NCBI GenBank assembly: GCA_003797895.1
Contig: RKQB01000006.1
Location: 62,001-126,000 of the forward strand
Length of the DNA: 64,000 bases
Source of the DNA: Cyclobacteriaceae bacterium YHN15
Lineage (GTDB): Bacteria; Bacteroidota; Bacteroidia; Cytophagales; Cyclobacteriaceae
Direction of reading: 5' to 3'
The notes beneath the pieces were generated by a model, which was not told the DNA's origin, did not search any database, and saw nothing but the letters and a program-made list of their open reading frames with translations. Below, piece by piece: positions 1 to 7,675 of this stretch. Made by a program: the position numbers and the translations under genes. Within the stretch, counting starts at the first letter, position 1; every line of letters begins with the position of its first letter.

Positions 1-450
1 GGGCTTGTTTTCCATAAAATACGCCGCAAAGGACATAACTGCCGCAGTACCTGATGCATTATCATCTGCCCCGTTGAAAATCTTTTCTCCGACCATTCCC
101 AAATGGTCATAATGTGCCATAATGACAAAGAGCTTTTCAGTGTCTTGTCCAGGAATGAAACCTATAATATTAGCCGCATTTTCAATCAATTTACCATCTC
201 TCCGTCCTATGAAGGAAAAATATTGGGTAAAATCAGGATATTGGGAAGTCATACCCAATGCATGAAACCGCTCTTTTATATATTCCCTTGCCAGTAAGCT
301 CCCTTTCGAAAGAGGACTTCTCCCTTCGAGTTGGTCTGAAGCCAAATATTCAAGATCTGCCAATAATTGAACCGAATTTATCTTTTGCGCAGATGCAAAA
401 ACCGGTAGAAACCAAAAAATGACAAGGGCAATTCTCAATAAATTCTTCAT
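1..450 (-). CDS. M28 family metallopeptidase, N-terminal part (runs off the window edge)
   Basis: Reading the minus strand from the ATG at 450 gives an open frame of 150 codons that is still open at base 1, so the C-terminal part lies outside the window. The first ~20 residues are a hydrophobic signal peptide ending in FASAQ. A dilysine/arginine-rich segment follows, and then the zinc-ligand motifs of M28 aminopeptidases: HYDHLG near residue 118 and NGADDNASGT near residue 130. Family knowledge: these enzymes use two zinc ions to remove N-terminal residues outside the cytoplasm. The secretion signal fits a periplasmic or extracellular peptidase. The later ligands cannot be checked because they are beyond the edge. 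It is divergent from the gene at 525 with about 75 bases between them. Confidence 0.88.
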   Translation of the reverse strand, partial: MKNLLRIALVIFWFLPVFASAQKINSVQLLADLEYLASDQLEGRSPLSKGSLLAREYIKERFHALGMTSQYPDFTQYFSFIGRRDGKLIENAANIIGFIPGQDTEKLFVIMAHYDHLGMVGEKIFNGADDNASGTAAVMSFAAYFMENKP

Positions 451-524
451 TTTGGAGTTTATATTTTGTCATTAAGTATATTTCGTAAAAATACTAAGGA
501 ATCATTGGCAGAATACATTTAATT

Positions 525-1517
525 ATGAAATATCTTTCAGCATTGCTGCTACTCATCCTGGTCCAAAACTCATCTTGGAGTCAAGGGGCATTACCTGATT
601 ATTTTTTGGATGGAAAATCAGTGGTCCTGATTTCCAATTCACCCCAAGCAAAGCCTGCAATGGAATGGCAAAATATTGCGGAAATTGTTCATCCAGCCAT
701 ATTGGAAGCAGGAGGGGACCCTGTATCTTATTACGAACTTGAAGATATTGCCCTATCCGAAGAAATTCAAGCTGGCTATGCCGCAGCTTTCAATAAAAGA
801 ATAATACGCTCAATTATTATTATTACAAGAAAGGCTAATGGAGGGCTTGCTCTTCACATTGCGCCTTTCAGCCAAAATAAAAATTTGGTCCCCAGTTCAG
901 GGGTATGGGGAATACAGACAGATTCTTTGGATCTTTTGGTGGAGAATTTAATAAATTTGGGCAAAACCTCCAGATCAAATAATCTGCTGGTGCTTGAAGT
1001 TCCTGAATTTCCACTTTCTGAATCCGGCATCCAGGGTGCTAAAAAATTCTTACCAAGAAATCCACTAAACCTGGATGTTTTCAAATTGGGTATTCCATTA
1101 TCCGGCTCTACTGGTGATGCAGGTTTACTCATGTCCTATAGATATGACATGTTGGGGAAAAGTGAGCAGGCAATACTTGCTGAACAGGCCTCAGAAAGGG
1201 CAGGTCTGGAACAATTGCTTGAAACACACTACCCTTACCAATATGAATTTCTGACAACTGTTAAGGGCGATGCCGAACTGGTCCGGGAAAGGATACAATT
1301 TATTTTAGTAAAATTAGAAGGAAAAGAAGGGGATTTGATGCAAAGTATGGGACTGGAAGTAGAAAATCCGGAAGAAAAAACAAGGATTGTGGTCAAATAT
1401 TACATCAGGCTAATTATTCGGGATGAACTCTATGTAGGCCCTGTTTGGGATGCTGATCCTGATTGGAGAAAAGCCCTTGCCTCCTTCCTGGATAATCTTA
1501 AAATAAATCTTCCTTGA
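525..1517 (+). CDS. Secreted protein of unknown function
   Basis: A 330-residue protein with a clear Sec signal peptide (MKYLSALLLLILVQNSSWSQ), so it is exported. I do not recognise a domain. The first half contains phrases about residues 20-60 and 90-130 that look like ordinary alpha/beta sequence (SVVLISNSPQAK, IRSIIIITRK). The C-terminal third is charged and ends in a short helical segment. There is no lipobox Cys, no catalytic signature and no transmembrane helix after the leader. Its end overlaps the convergent YjjX-like gene by 20 bases. It is probably a conserved hypothetical of this family of bacteria; no function is proposed. Confidence 0.8.
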   Translation: MKYLSALLLLILVQNSSWSQGALPDYFLDGKSVVLISNSPQAKPAMEWQNIAEIVHPAILEAGGDPVSYYELEDIALSEEIQAGYAAAFNKRIIRSIIIITRKANGGLALHIAPFSQNKNLVPSSGVWGIQTDSLDLLVENLINLGKTSRSNNLLVLEVPEFPLSESGIQGAKKFLPRNPLNLDVFKLGIPLSGSTGDAGLLMSYRYDMLGKSEQAILAEQASERAGLEQLLETHYPYQYEFLTTVKGDAELVRERIQFILVKLEGKEGDLMQSMGLEVENPEEKTRIVVKYYIRLIIRDELYVGPVWDADPDWRKALASFLDNLKINLP

Positions 1518-2067
1518 TAAATGGAATCAATGCTAAAATAACCGCCTGTTGGTAATATTCCTTCCTATCAACAGCTCCGTTTGTCAGAATTCCCACAGCT
1601 CCGTTTCCCTGCTTTGAATTGGTCCTTTCAAAAACTTTGTCATCCGCTTCGCCCAACTCCATCCCGGATTCAACCAGATCTACAATTGCTTTTGGTAGAA
1701 AAAAAGTGGAGGTTTTAGATTTACCTATTTTCTCAGATTTATCTAAAACAACAACCCAGGCAAATGCCTGCATCTCCCCGGCAACCAAATCTACTCCCCC
1801 TTCTATTCCCACCCAGTAATCCGCTTCCGGGAAAACTGCTTTGGCATTTTTTGCCCGATTCATGGCACCTTCAAATGTTTCCGCATCCCCATAAGGCTGT
1901 TCTGAAACCCCCGAACCTACATTTAGTCCTTCAACCAAAAAAGACCCGGCAAATGCCTGATGGAATGCTGTATCAGTACTGGATATTTTTACCGGATTCT
2001 TACTCCCAACAATAATGAGTTTTTGACGAAGTTCTTCTTCTATATTTCTTCTTTTAGGAAAATTCAT
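1498..2067 (-). CDS. Inosine/xanthosine triphosphatase, YjjX-like
   Basis: A 189-residue protein whose N-terminal core (KLIIVGSKNPVKI, from residue 16) and central YWVGIEGGVD segment match the non-canonical nucleoside triphosphatase YjjX family. Family knowledge: the enzyme hydrolyses ITP and XTP (or their dephosphorylated products) in the cytoplasm, keeping damaged purines out of DNA and RNA. The length is normal for the family. The start at 2067 adds about 15 charged residues before the first beta strand; no better internal Met is available, so this start is kept. The 3' end overlaps the convergent gene ending at 1517. Confidence 0.85.
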   Translation of the reverse strand: MNFPKRRNIEEELRQKLIIVGSKNPVKISSTDTAFHQAFAGSFLVEGLNVGSGVSEQPYGDAETFEGAMNRAKNAKAVFPEADYWVGIEGGVDLVAGEMQAFAWVVVLDKSEKIGKSKTSTFFLPKAIVDLVESGMELGEADDKVFERTNSKQGNGAVGILTNGAVDRKEYYQQAVILALIPFIKEDLF

Positions 2068-2123
2068 GATTTTATTGGTAAAGTAAAAACTGGGAAAATC
2101 TTCAACTGGCTGAAAATATTATT

Positions 2124-2831
2124 TTAGGCTACATTGGTAAAAACCTGGTTTATATCATCATCTTCCTCTAATCTTTCAATTAATTTATTAATCTCCTCTT
2201 CCTGTTCTTCAGCCAGTTCAACTGTAGTGGCGGGAAACCACTGAAAATCTGCATTGATGATATCAATATGCCTATCTTCCAGTGCTTTTTGCATTTTACC
2301 AAAGTCTTCAAATGCAGTATATACAAATATTTCCCCCTCATTTTCGGCTATTTCATCCAATCCGTAATCAATCAATTCAAGTTCCAGCTCCTCTATATCC
2401 AAATTCCCATGAGCAAAACGGAAGACTGCTTTTTTGTCAAACATAAAACTTACTGAACCTGAGGTGCCCAAGGAACCTCCGGATTTGGTAAAATAGCTTC
2501 TGATGTTGGCAACTGTCCTATTGGTATTGTCTGTGGAGGTTTCAATGATAACCGCTACACCATAAGGGCCATAACCTTCATAAACAATCTCCTCGTAATT
2601 TTTCTCATCCTTGTTGGAAGCTCTTTTAATTGCTGCTTCAATCCTGTCTTTGGGCATAGAGGCCCCTTTGGCATTCTGAATTACTGTCCTTAGCTTGGAA
2701 TTGTTTGCCGGATCGGGACCTCCTGCCTTAACGGCCATTACAATCTCCTTACCCAAACGAGTAAATACCTTGGACATCTGGCTCCAACGTTTAAATTTTC
2801 TCTCTTTTCGGAATTCAAATGCTCTTCCCAT
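2124..2831 (-). CDS. yebC: YebC/PmpR family DNA-binding (TACO1-like) regulator
   Basis: A 235-residue protein starting MGRAFEFRKERK, the usual YebC opening. It has the conserved block around residues 45-70 (NAKGASMPKDRIEAAIKRA) and the YEGYGPYGVAVIIE segment at about 84-97. The acidic C-terminal domain ends the protein at the usual length. Family knowledge: YebC proteins act as transcription factors in some bacteria, and more recent work assigns some of them a role in translation of difficult sequences. The sequence alone cannot decide which applies here. It stands alone between YjjX and the NADH dehydrogenase. Confidence 0.93.
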   Translation of the reverse strand: MGRAFEFRKERKFKRWSQMSKVFTRLGKEIVMAVKAGGPDPANNSKLRTVIQNAKGASMPKDRIEAAIKRASNKDEKNYEEIVYEGYGPYGVAVIIETSTDNTNRTVANIRSYFTKSGGSLGTSGSVSFMFDKKAVFRFAHGNLDIEELELELIDYGLDEIAENEGEIFVYTAFEDFGKMQKALEDRHIDIINADFQWFPATTVELAEEQEEEINKLIERLEEDDDINQVFTNVA

Positions 2832-2981
2832 TTCTAATGTTTTTTAAAAGTCGGTTAAAATTAACAAATCTTTTTTAATGGATTTAAAACAATGCTTTTC
2901 AAGCCTATATTTATTATACTTAAGTCGAAAATTAAGGGATTTTTTTATAGTTTTACCTAAGAGGTTCTTTAAAGCATTTTT

Positions 2982-4328
2982 ATGATATCTTCTCCGGAAT
3001 CATTTCCAATACCCAATATTCCAAATCCAACATACAAAAGAATTGTAATCATTGGGGCGGGATTCGCAGGTCTTAAACTTGCCCAAAAGTTGGCGCACAC
3101 TGAATATCAGGTGGTTTTATTGGATAAAAATAATTACCACATGTTCCAACCCCTTTTGTATCAGGTGGCCACAGCAGCGCTTTCACCCAGTGCTGTTTCT
3201 TTTCCTCTAAGAAGAATTTTCCATAAAATCGACAATGTCATTTTTAGAATGGCTGTAGTAAAGGAAATCGAAAAAACTACCAAAACAGTTCACACAAACC
3301 TAGGTACTCTTACTTATGATTATCTGGTAATGGCACAAGGAGCGAATACCAATTATTTTGGAAACCAAAATATCCAAAAGTTCTGCGCCCCCATGAAATC
3401 CACTTCCGAGGCACTTTATATACGGAACAAAATTATTTCCAATTATGAAAGGGCAGTCAATCTGGCAAAAGAAGAGGAAAGAAAACCCATCATGAACGTG
3501 GTAATCGTTGGAGGAGGAGCTACTGGAGTGGAATTGGCAGGTTCCATTGCGGAACTTCGAAATAAAGTACTCCCAAGGGATTATCCACAGCTAAGTTTCA
3601 AGAATATGAGAGTGATTCTCATAGAGGCCGGCAACTCCCTATTGAGCGGCTTATTGCCAAAATCAAGGGAAAAAGCACTGGAATACCTTCAAAAATTGGG
3701 AGTTGAAGTTTTGCTCAATACCATGGTGGAAGATTATGATGGCTTTACAGTCAAATTAAAAGAAAAAGAATCAATAGAGACATTGACCCTTTTATGGGCA
3801 GCTGGAATAAAAGCCAATTCCCTTCTTGGAATTGAAAAAGACCAAAAAGCCCCGAACGGAAGACTTTTGGTAGATGAGTTCAACCGCCTGATTAATGACA
3901 AGGATATTTTCGTATTGGGAGACCAATGCCTTCAGGTTGAGGAAAAATTTCCTAAGGGACATCCTCAAGTAGCACAGGTCGCCATACAACAGGCTGTCAA
4001 TCTTTCCAAAAATTTCAAGGCTGAGCTGAAACATAAAAATTGGGTTCCTTTCAGATACAAAGATCTTGGTTCCATGGCTACCATCGGTAAATCAATGGCA
4101 GTTGTGGACCTGCCCTTTATAAGCTTCCATGGTGTTTTTGCCTGGCTGGTTTGGTTGTTTGTACACCTTATGGCCATACTGGGGGTTAAAAATAAACTCA
4201 TGGTCTTCTTAACCTGGTCTTGGAAATACCTCTCATTTGATCCAAGTTTAAGGCTGTTGATTAGACCCCGATATATAAAAGACTTCAAACGTCAATGGAT
4301 GTTGGAAGAGAAGGATTATGAGGATTAA
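2982..4328 (+). CDS. ndh: Type II NADH dehydrogenase (NDH-2)
   Basis: A 448-residue FAD/NAD(P)-dependent oxidoreductase. The first dinucleotide fold is at residues 20-40 (IVIIGAGFAGLKLA) for FAD. The second is at about 173-195 (VVIVGGGATGVELAGSIAEL) for NADH. A third FAD-contact motif, FVLGDQC, lies near residue 309. The C-terminal ~80 residues are hydrophobic and end in a basic, amphipathic tail, as in monotopic NDH-2 enzymes bound to the inner membrane. Family knowledge: NDH-2 passes electrons from NADH to quinone without pumping protons. The gene is monocistronic, with a 150-base AT-rich upstream region. Confidence 0.9.
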   Translation: MISSPESFPIPNIPNPTYKRIVIIGAGFAGLKLAQKLAHTEYQVVLLDKNNYHMFQPLLYQVATAALSPSAVSFPLRRIFHKIDNVIFRMAVVKEIEKTTKTVHTNLGTLTYDYLVMAQGANTNYFGNQNIQKFCAPMKSTSEALYIRNKIISNYERAVNLAKEEERKPIMNVVIVGGGATGVELAGSIAELRNKVLPRDYPQLSFKNMRVILIEAGNSLLSGLLPKSREKALEYLQKLGVEVLLNTMVEDYDGFTVKLKEKESIETLTLLWAAGIKANSLLGIEKDQKAPNGRLLVDEFNRLINDKDIFVLGDQCLQVEEKFPKGHPQVAQVAIQQAVNLSKNFKAELKHKNWVPFRYKDLGSMATIGKSMAVVDLPFISFHGVFAWLVWLFVHLMAILGVKNKLMVFLTWSWKYLSFDPSLRLLIRPRYIKDFKRQWMLEEKDYED

Positions 4329-4374
4329 AACCTGATTCATTCATGATTTTTACGTAGATGTCAGGTATCCGGAA

Positions 4375-4830
4375 TCATTCGGACTCAATCTTTCCCGCTC
4401 TGTTTAAAATCTGGGATAAATAGGTGTTTGGAATACCATTCTCCTTGCCTCCCCTATATATGGTTTTCCAATATGTATCGGTTGGAAAGATTCCAACTTG
4501 GGTGTTTTGAGAAATAAAAGTAAAGGCCTCAATCGATCCTTTTTTTGAAAAGACTGGAACTTTAACAAATTCATATCCCGGTTCGGAATTCAAAAAATAG
4601 CCCCTATCCTCTTCACTTATTTCAAATATAATACCATAAACAGATTCATTAGGGCTTGGAACAATATTGGCCCTTGCTGATCCATCCGGATTTGGATAAT
4701 TAAAGCGAAAGCCAAAATGCGGCAAAACACCTAAACTAATTTTTACTGGCTTCTTTCTAAGCCTTCCTTCCAAAGTTTTGGTATCCAGGTTGCTGGCATA
4801 ACCGAAATAATAAAACTTATCCATATTCAT
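4375..4830 (-). CDS. Gamma-glutamylcyclotransferase-like (AIG2-type) protein
   Basis: A 151-residue protein beginning MNMDKFYYFGYASNLD. It has the YxSNL-type loop of the cyclotransferase fold near residues 8-14 and a core typical of the family (FNYPNPDGSARANIVPSPNESVYG at about 43-66, split by short loops). Acidic residues that could serve as the catalytic Glu are present at about 73-85 (EISEED, NSEPGYE). Family knowledge: related enzymes cleave gamma-glutamyl amides to 5-oxoproline, but many AIG2-like proteins have no tested substrate. It is convergent with ndh. Confidence 0.75.
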   Translation of the reverse strand: MNMDKFYYFGYASNLDTKTLEGRLRKKPVKISLGVLPHFGFRFNYPNPDGSARANIVPSPNESVYGIIFEISEEDRGYFLNSEPGYEFVKVPVFSKKGSIEAFTFISQNTQVGIFPTDTYWKTIYRGGKENGIPNTYLSQILNRAGKIESE

Positions 4831-4993
4831 TTTTAAGATTTCTTAACAAATTAAAGATGTAATTGAATTAAACCTCTATTTGCTTATTGAGTCTAAGATT
4901 TGATTTCAGTACTTAAGATGGATTGTTTATCCCGGGAAATAAACATCTATACCCTGATATTAAAAGATAAGTTTAAGAAAAAACACAGAAACC

Positions 4994-5434
4994 ATGAAAA
5001 AGCTAATAATGATTGCGATAATATTTTCACTGTCCTTCACAGCATTTGGCCAGAGAGGACAACAAAGAGAAATGTCAACTCCCGAACAAAGGGCAGAAAA
5101 AATGACCACCCGAATAGCCGAACAACTTGACCTTACTGAAGAGCAAAAACAGGAAATCTATAACATTAACCTGCAAAATGCACAAAAAAGGCAAGTGGAA
5201 TTGGAGGAAAGAAAGGCCGAGATGGAATCAAGAAGAGCAGAAATGAAATCTCAAAATGAAAGTCAAAAACAGCAAATTGAAGCCATACTAACTCCTGAAC
5301 AAAAAGAAAAGTGGGATGAGGTCAGAAGTGAAAACCAAAAAAGAATGGAAGACAGAGGCAAAAAGGGTCGGGGAGGTTCAGATGGTAATAAAGGACGACG
5401 TTATGGAAGAGGTGGTTATTCAAGATCAAAATAA
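4994..5434 (+). CDS. Small exported Spy/CpxP-like protein
   Basis: A 146-residue protein with a signal peptide (MKKLIMIAIIFSLSFTAFGQ). It is followed by a highly charged helical body containing LDLTEEQKQEIYNI (about residues 45-58) and ILTPEQKEKWDEV (about 97-109). These are LTxxQ-like repeats of the kind seen in periplasmic Spy/CpxP chaperone relatives. The C-terminus is rich in Gly and Arg (KKGRGGSDGNKGRR), a tail often seen in Bacteroidota members of this group. The role is probably envelope stress or chaperoning, by family resemblance only. A strong hairpin terminator follows at 5465-5491. Confidence 0.75.
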   Translation: MKKLIMIAIIFSLSFTAFGQRGQQREMSTPEQRAEKMTTRIAEQLDLTEEQKQEIYNINLQNAQKRQVELEERKAEMESRRAEMKSQNESQKQQIEAILTPEQKEKWDEVRSENQKRMEDRGKKGRGGSDGNKGRRYGRGGYSRSK

Positions 5435-5464
5435 CAGAATGGATTGATTGGGTTTAATTGGTTG

Positions 5465-5491
5465 AAAAAAGCAGGAAATTCCTGCTTTTTT
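5465..5491. terminator. Bidirectional intrinsic terminator
   Basis: A perfect stem built from AAAAAAGCAGGAA and TTCCTGCTTTTTT gives a hairpin with A and T runs on both sides. It lies between the Spy-like gene ending at 5434 and the convergent lipoprotein gene ending at 5526, so it can stop transcription from either direction. Confidence 0.85.
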
Positions 5492-5525
5492 CATTTCATG
5501 TCGAGTATAAAACAAATTTGTGGTT

Positions 5526-6035
5526 CTACCTCACCTTAAAAAAGGTTTGTGGACCCAAACACAGGGCATTTGGGGGACAATGGCCATAATCCAAGGTCAG
5601 TTCATTCTTGCTGCTATTAGTTGAAATTTCTACCTGAAAATTATTATTCTCATCGCCCTCCTCCGGAAAAAGCTGCACCAATTCCTCCAACAGCACATAA
5701 AGCTGGTCCGAATCCTCCGGTAAAGTGTAATATGTCAAACTGGAGAAAATCAATTTATTTCCATTTAAGACATAATTACCAGTTGTTAAGAAATAATAGC
5801 CCAAATCAATCTGTATATCCTGTTGCCTAAAAGATCCCCTGTTTTCAAATGTCCCGTTGTCCTTAAAAATAAAGGCATTGACATTGAACAATTGGACTTC
5901 AGGATTGAATTGGCTTTGCTCCCAGGTTCCATAAAGGTTTTGAGAGGTAAATTCAGGCTTAATATCTGAACAAGACGCCAAAAAAAATATAAAGGCTACC
6001 TTCAAGGCAGCTTTTTTAATTTTTATCATCCCCAA
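5526..6035 (-). CDS. Lipoprotein, lipocalin-like
   Basis: A 169-residue protein with a lipoprotein signal peptide (hydrophobic stretch then FLASC, lipidated Cys near residue 22). The mature part has the feel of a lipocalin-like beta barrel: LYGTWEQSQFN near residue 34, then alternating strands (FIFKDNGTFENRG, GNYVLNGNKLIFSSL). Two Cys residues near the end (GHCPPNALCLG) could form a disulfide. This is typical of small outer-envelope lipoproteins in Bacteroidota. No ligand can be predicted. Confidence 0.75.
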   Translation of the reverse strand: MGMIKIKKAALKVAFIFFLASCSDIKPEFTSQNLYGTWEQSQFNPEVQLFNVNAFIFKDNGTFENRGSFRQQDIQIDLGYYFLTTGNYVLNGNKLIFSSLTYYTLPEDSDQLYVLLEELVQLFPEEGDENNNFQVEISTNSSKNELTLDYGHCPPNALCLGPQTFFKVR

Positions 6036-6083
6036 AAATAAGGATTGTTCCTTTGAATAGAAACTATACTTTGTCTTTATACT

Positions 6084-6115
6084 AAAAAGAGCAGGTCAAC
6101 AACCCGCTCTTTTTT
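6084..6115. terminator. Bidirectional intrinsic terminator
   Basis: AAAAAGAGC and GCTCTTTTTT form a 9-bp stem around a 13-base loop, with A and T runs on opposite sides. It sits about 85 bases beyond the gltD stop and upstream of the lipoprotein start. The likely role is ending the gltBD transcript on the minus strand. Confidence 0.7.
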
Positions 6116-6198
6116 GGTTTTGGTTACCACAATTGTGGTAGCCGATCACTAAACTTACTATCACGCTTACTCTTTTATCTTAGGCTTATTGCTTTCTT

Positions 6199-7674
6199 TT
6201 ATTCATGGATGATCTCTTCCTCCACTTCATAATACCCCTCATCCTTCCTTGGAAGTTGGGAAGACCCCATCAGAAATTCATCCACTTTTACGGCTGCTTC
6301 CCTTCCTTCCGATATGGCCCAGACCACCAAGGATTGACCTCTACGCATATCTCCTGCAAGGAATACCTTTTTGGTGGTACTCTGATAATCTTTGGATTTG
6401 GGAAGGCTGTTTTCCATTGCCTGAACTCCAAATGCCTCCAACAATCCGTTTTGCGCAGGACCTGTATAACCTATCGCTATAAACGCAAGGTCGCATGGAA
6501 TTGTCCTTTCAGTTTTGGGTATTTCTACGAATTGCATCCTCCCGTTATGTTCTTTCCATTCCAAGTCCACCAAAACCAATCCTGTTACTTCACCTTTCTC
6601 ATTACCGATAAACTCTTTTGTGAGTATAGAAAACACCCTATCGGCTCCTTCTTCATGAGAACTTGAAGTTTTGAGGGTCATGGGCCATTCAGGCCAAGGG
6701 TTTAACATTGTTCGTTGCTTGGGAGGTTTAGGTAATAGCTCCAATTGGGTTATACTTTTTGCACCATGACGATTGGAGGTTCCTATACAATCAGAACCTG
6801 TATCTCCTCCTCCTATTACAATCACATGCTTTTCTTTAGCTGAAATAGGGTTTTGCTTAATTTCGCCACCAATTACCTGGTTTTGTTTCCCAAGGAACTC
6901 CATGGCAAAATGAACTCCTTTTAGATCAGAGCCCTTTATTTTGAGCTCCCTTGGCTGTTGCGCACCGGTTGCCAATACTACTGCATCATAATTCCGAAGA
7001 ATATTTTCTGCCTTGATGTTAAAACCCACATCTGTACCGGTACTGAATATCACACCCTCTTTGGCCATGATTTCAACCCTACGGTCAATCACCCATTTCT
7101 CTAATTTGAAATCGGGTATGCCATACCTTAACAATCCCCCCGCCTTATTGTCCTTTTCAAATACTGTGACCTCATGTCCCGCTTGGTTCAACTGATCAGC
7201 TGCAGCAAGTCCTGCAGGGCCGGAACCTATAATAGCTACAGACTTGCCGGTTCTTTTTTTGGGAGGATTTGGCTTGACAAATCCAAGCTCATAGGCCCTT
7301 TCTGCAATATTCTTTTCGATCAGCTCAATCGCCACCGGATCTTTATTAATTCCCAAGACACAGGAGGACTCACAGGGTGCCGGGCATATCCTACCGGTAA
7401 ATTCCGGAAAGTTATTGGTGCTTCTCAAAATATGGAAGGCTTCTTCCCATTCATTTCTGTATACTGCATCGTTAAACTCCGGTATGATATTGCCCAGCGG
7501 ACACCCTTGATGGCAAAACGGAATACCGCAATCCATACATCTTGCTGCCTGTTGATTTAGTTTTTTAGCATCAAAAGGCTTATAAATTTCTTTATAATCA
7601 TGAATTCTATCTTCAGGAGACCGCGACTCCGGCAACTCTCTTTTAAATGATAAAAACCCTTCTTTCGCTCCCAT
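6199..7674 (-). CDS. gltD: Glutamate synthase (NADPH) small subunit
   Basis: A 491-residue protein. The N-terminal ferredoxin-like part carries two Cys clusters (CMDCGIPFCHQGCP at about 41-54 and CPAPCESSCVLG at about 96-107) that bind [4Fe-4S] centres. Then come an FAD fold (VAIIGSGPAGLAAADQL, about 147-163), a NAD(P) fold (VIVIGGGDTGSDCIG, about 288-302) and the AGDMRRGQSLVVWAI segment near the C-terminus. Family knowledge: this subunit takes electrons from NAD(P)H and delivers them to GltB for glutamate formation in the cytoplasm. It starts one base downstream of the gltB stop, so the pair is one operon. Confidence 0.97.
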   Translation of the reverse strand: MGAKEGFLSFKRELPESRSPEDRIHDYKEIYKPFDAKKLNQQAARCMDCGIPFCHQGCPLGNIIPEFNDAVYRNEWEEAFHILRSTNNFPEFTGRICPAPCESSCVLGINKDPVAIELIEKNIAERAYELGFVKPNPPKKRTGKSVAIIGSGPAGLAAADQLNQAGHEVTVFEKDNKAGGLLRYGIPDFKLEKWVIDRRVEIMAKEGVIFSTGTDVGFNIKAENILRNYDAVVLATGAQQPRELKIKGSDLKGVHFAMEFLGKQNQVIGGEIKQNPISAKEKHVIVIGGGDTGSDCIGTSNRHGAKSITQLELLPKPPKQRTMLNPWPEWPMTLKTSSSHEEGADRVFSILTKEFIGNEKGEVTGLVLVDLEWKEHNGRMQFVEIPKTERTIPCDLAFIAIGYTGPAQNGLLEAFGVQAMENSLPKSKDYQSTTKKVFLAGDMRRGQSLVVWAISEGREAAVKVDEFLMGSSQLPRKDEGYYEVEEEIIHE

Positions 7675-7675
7675 A

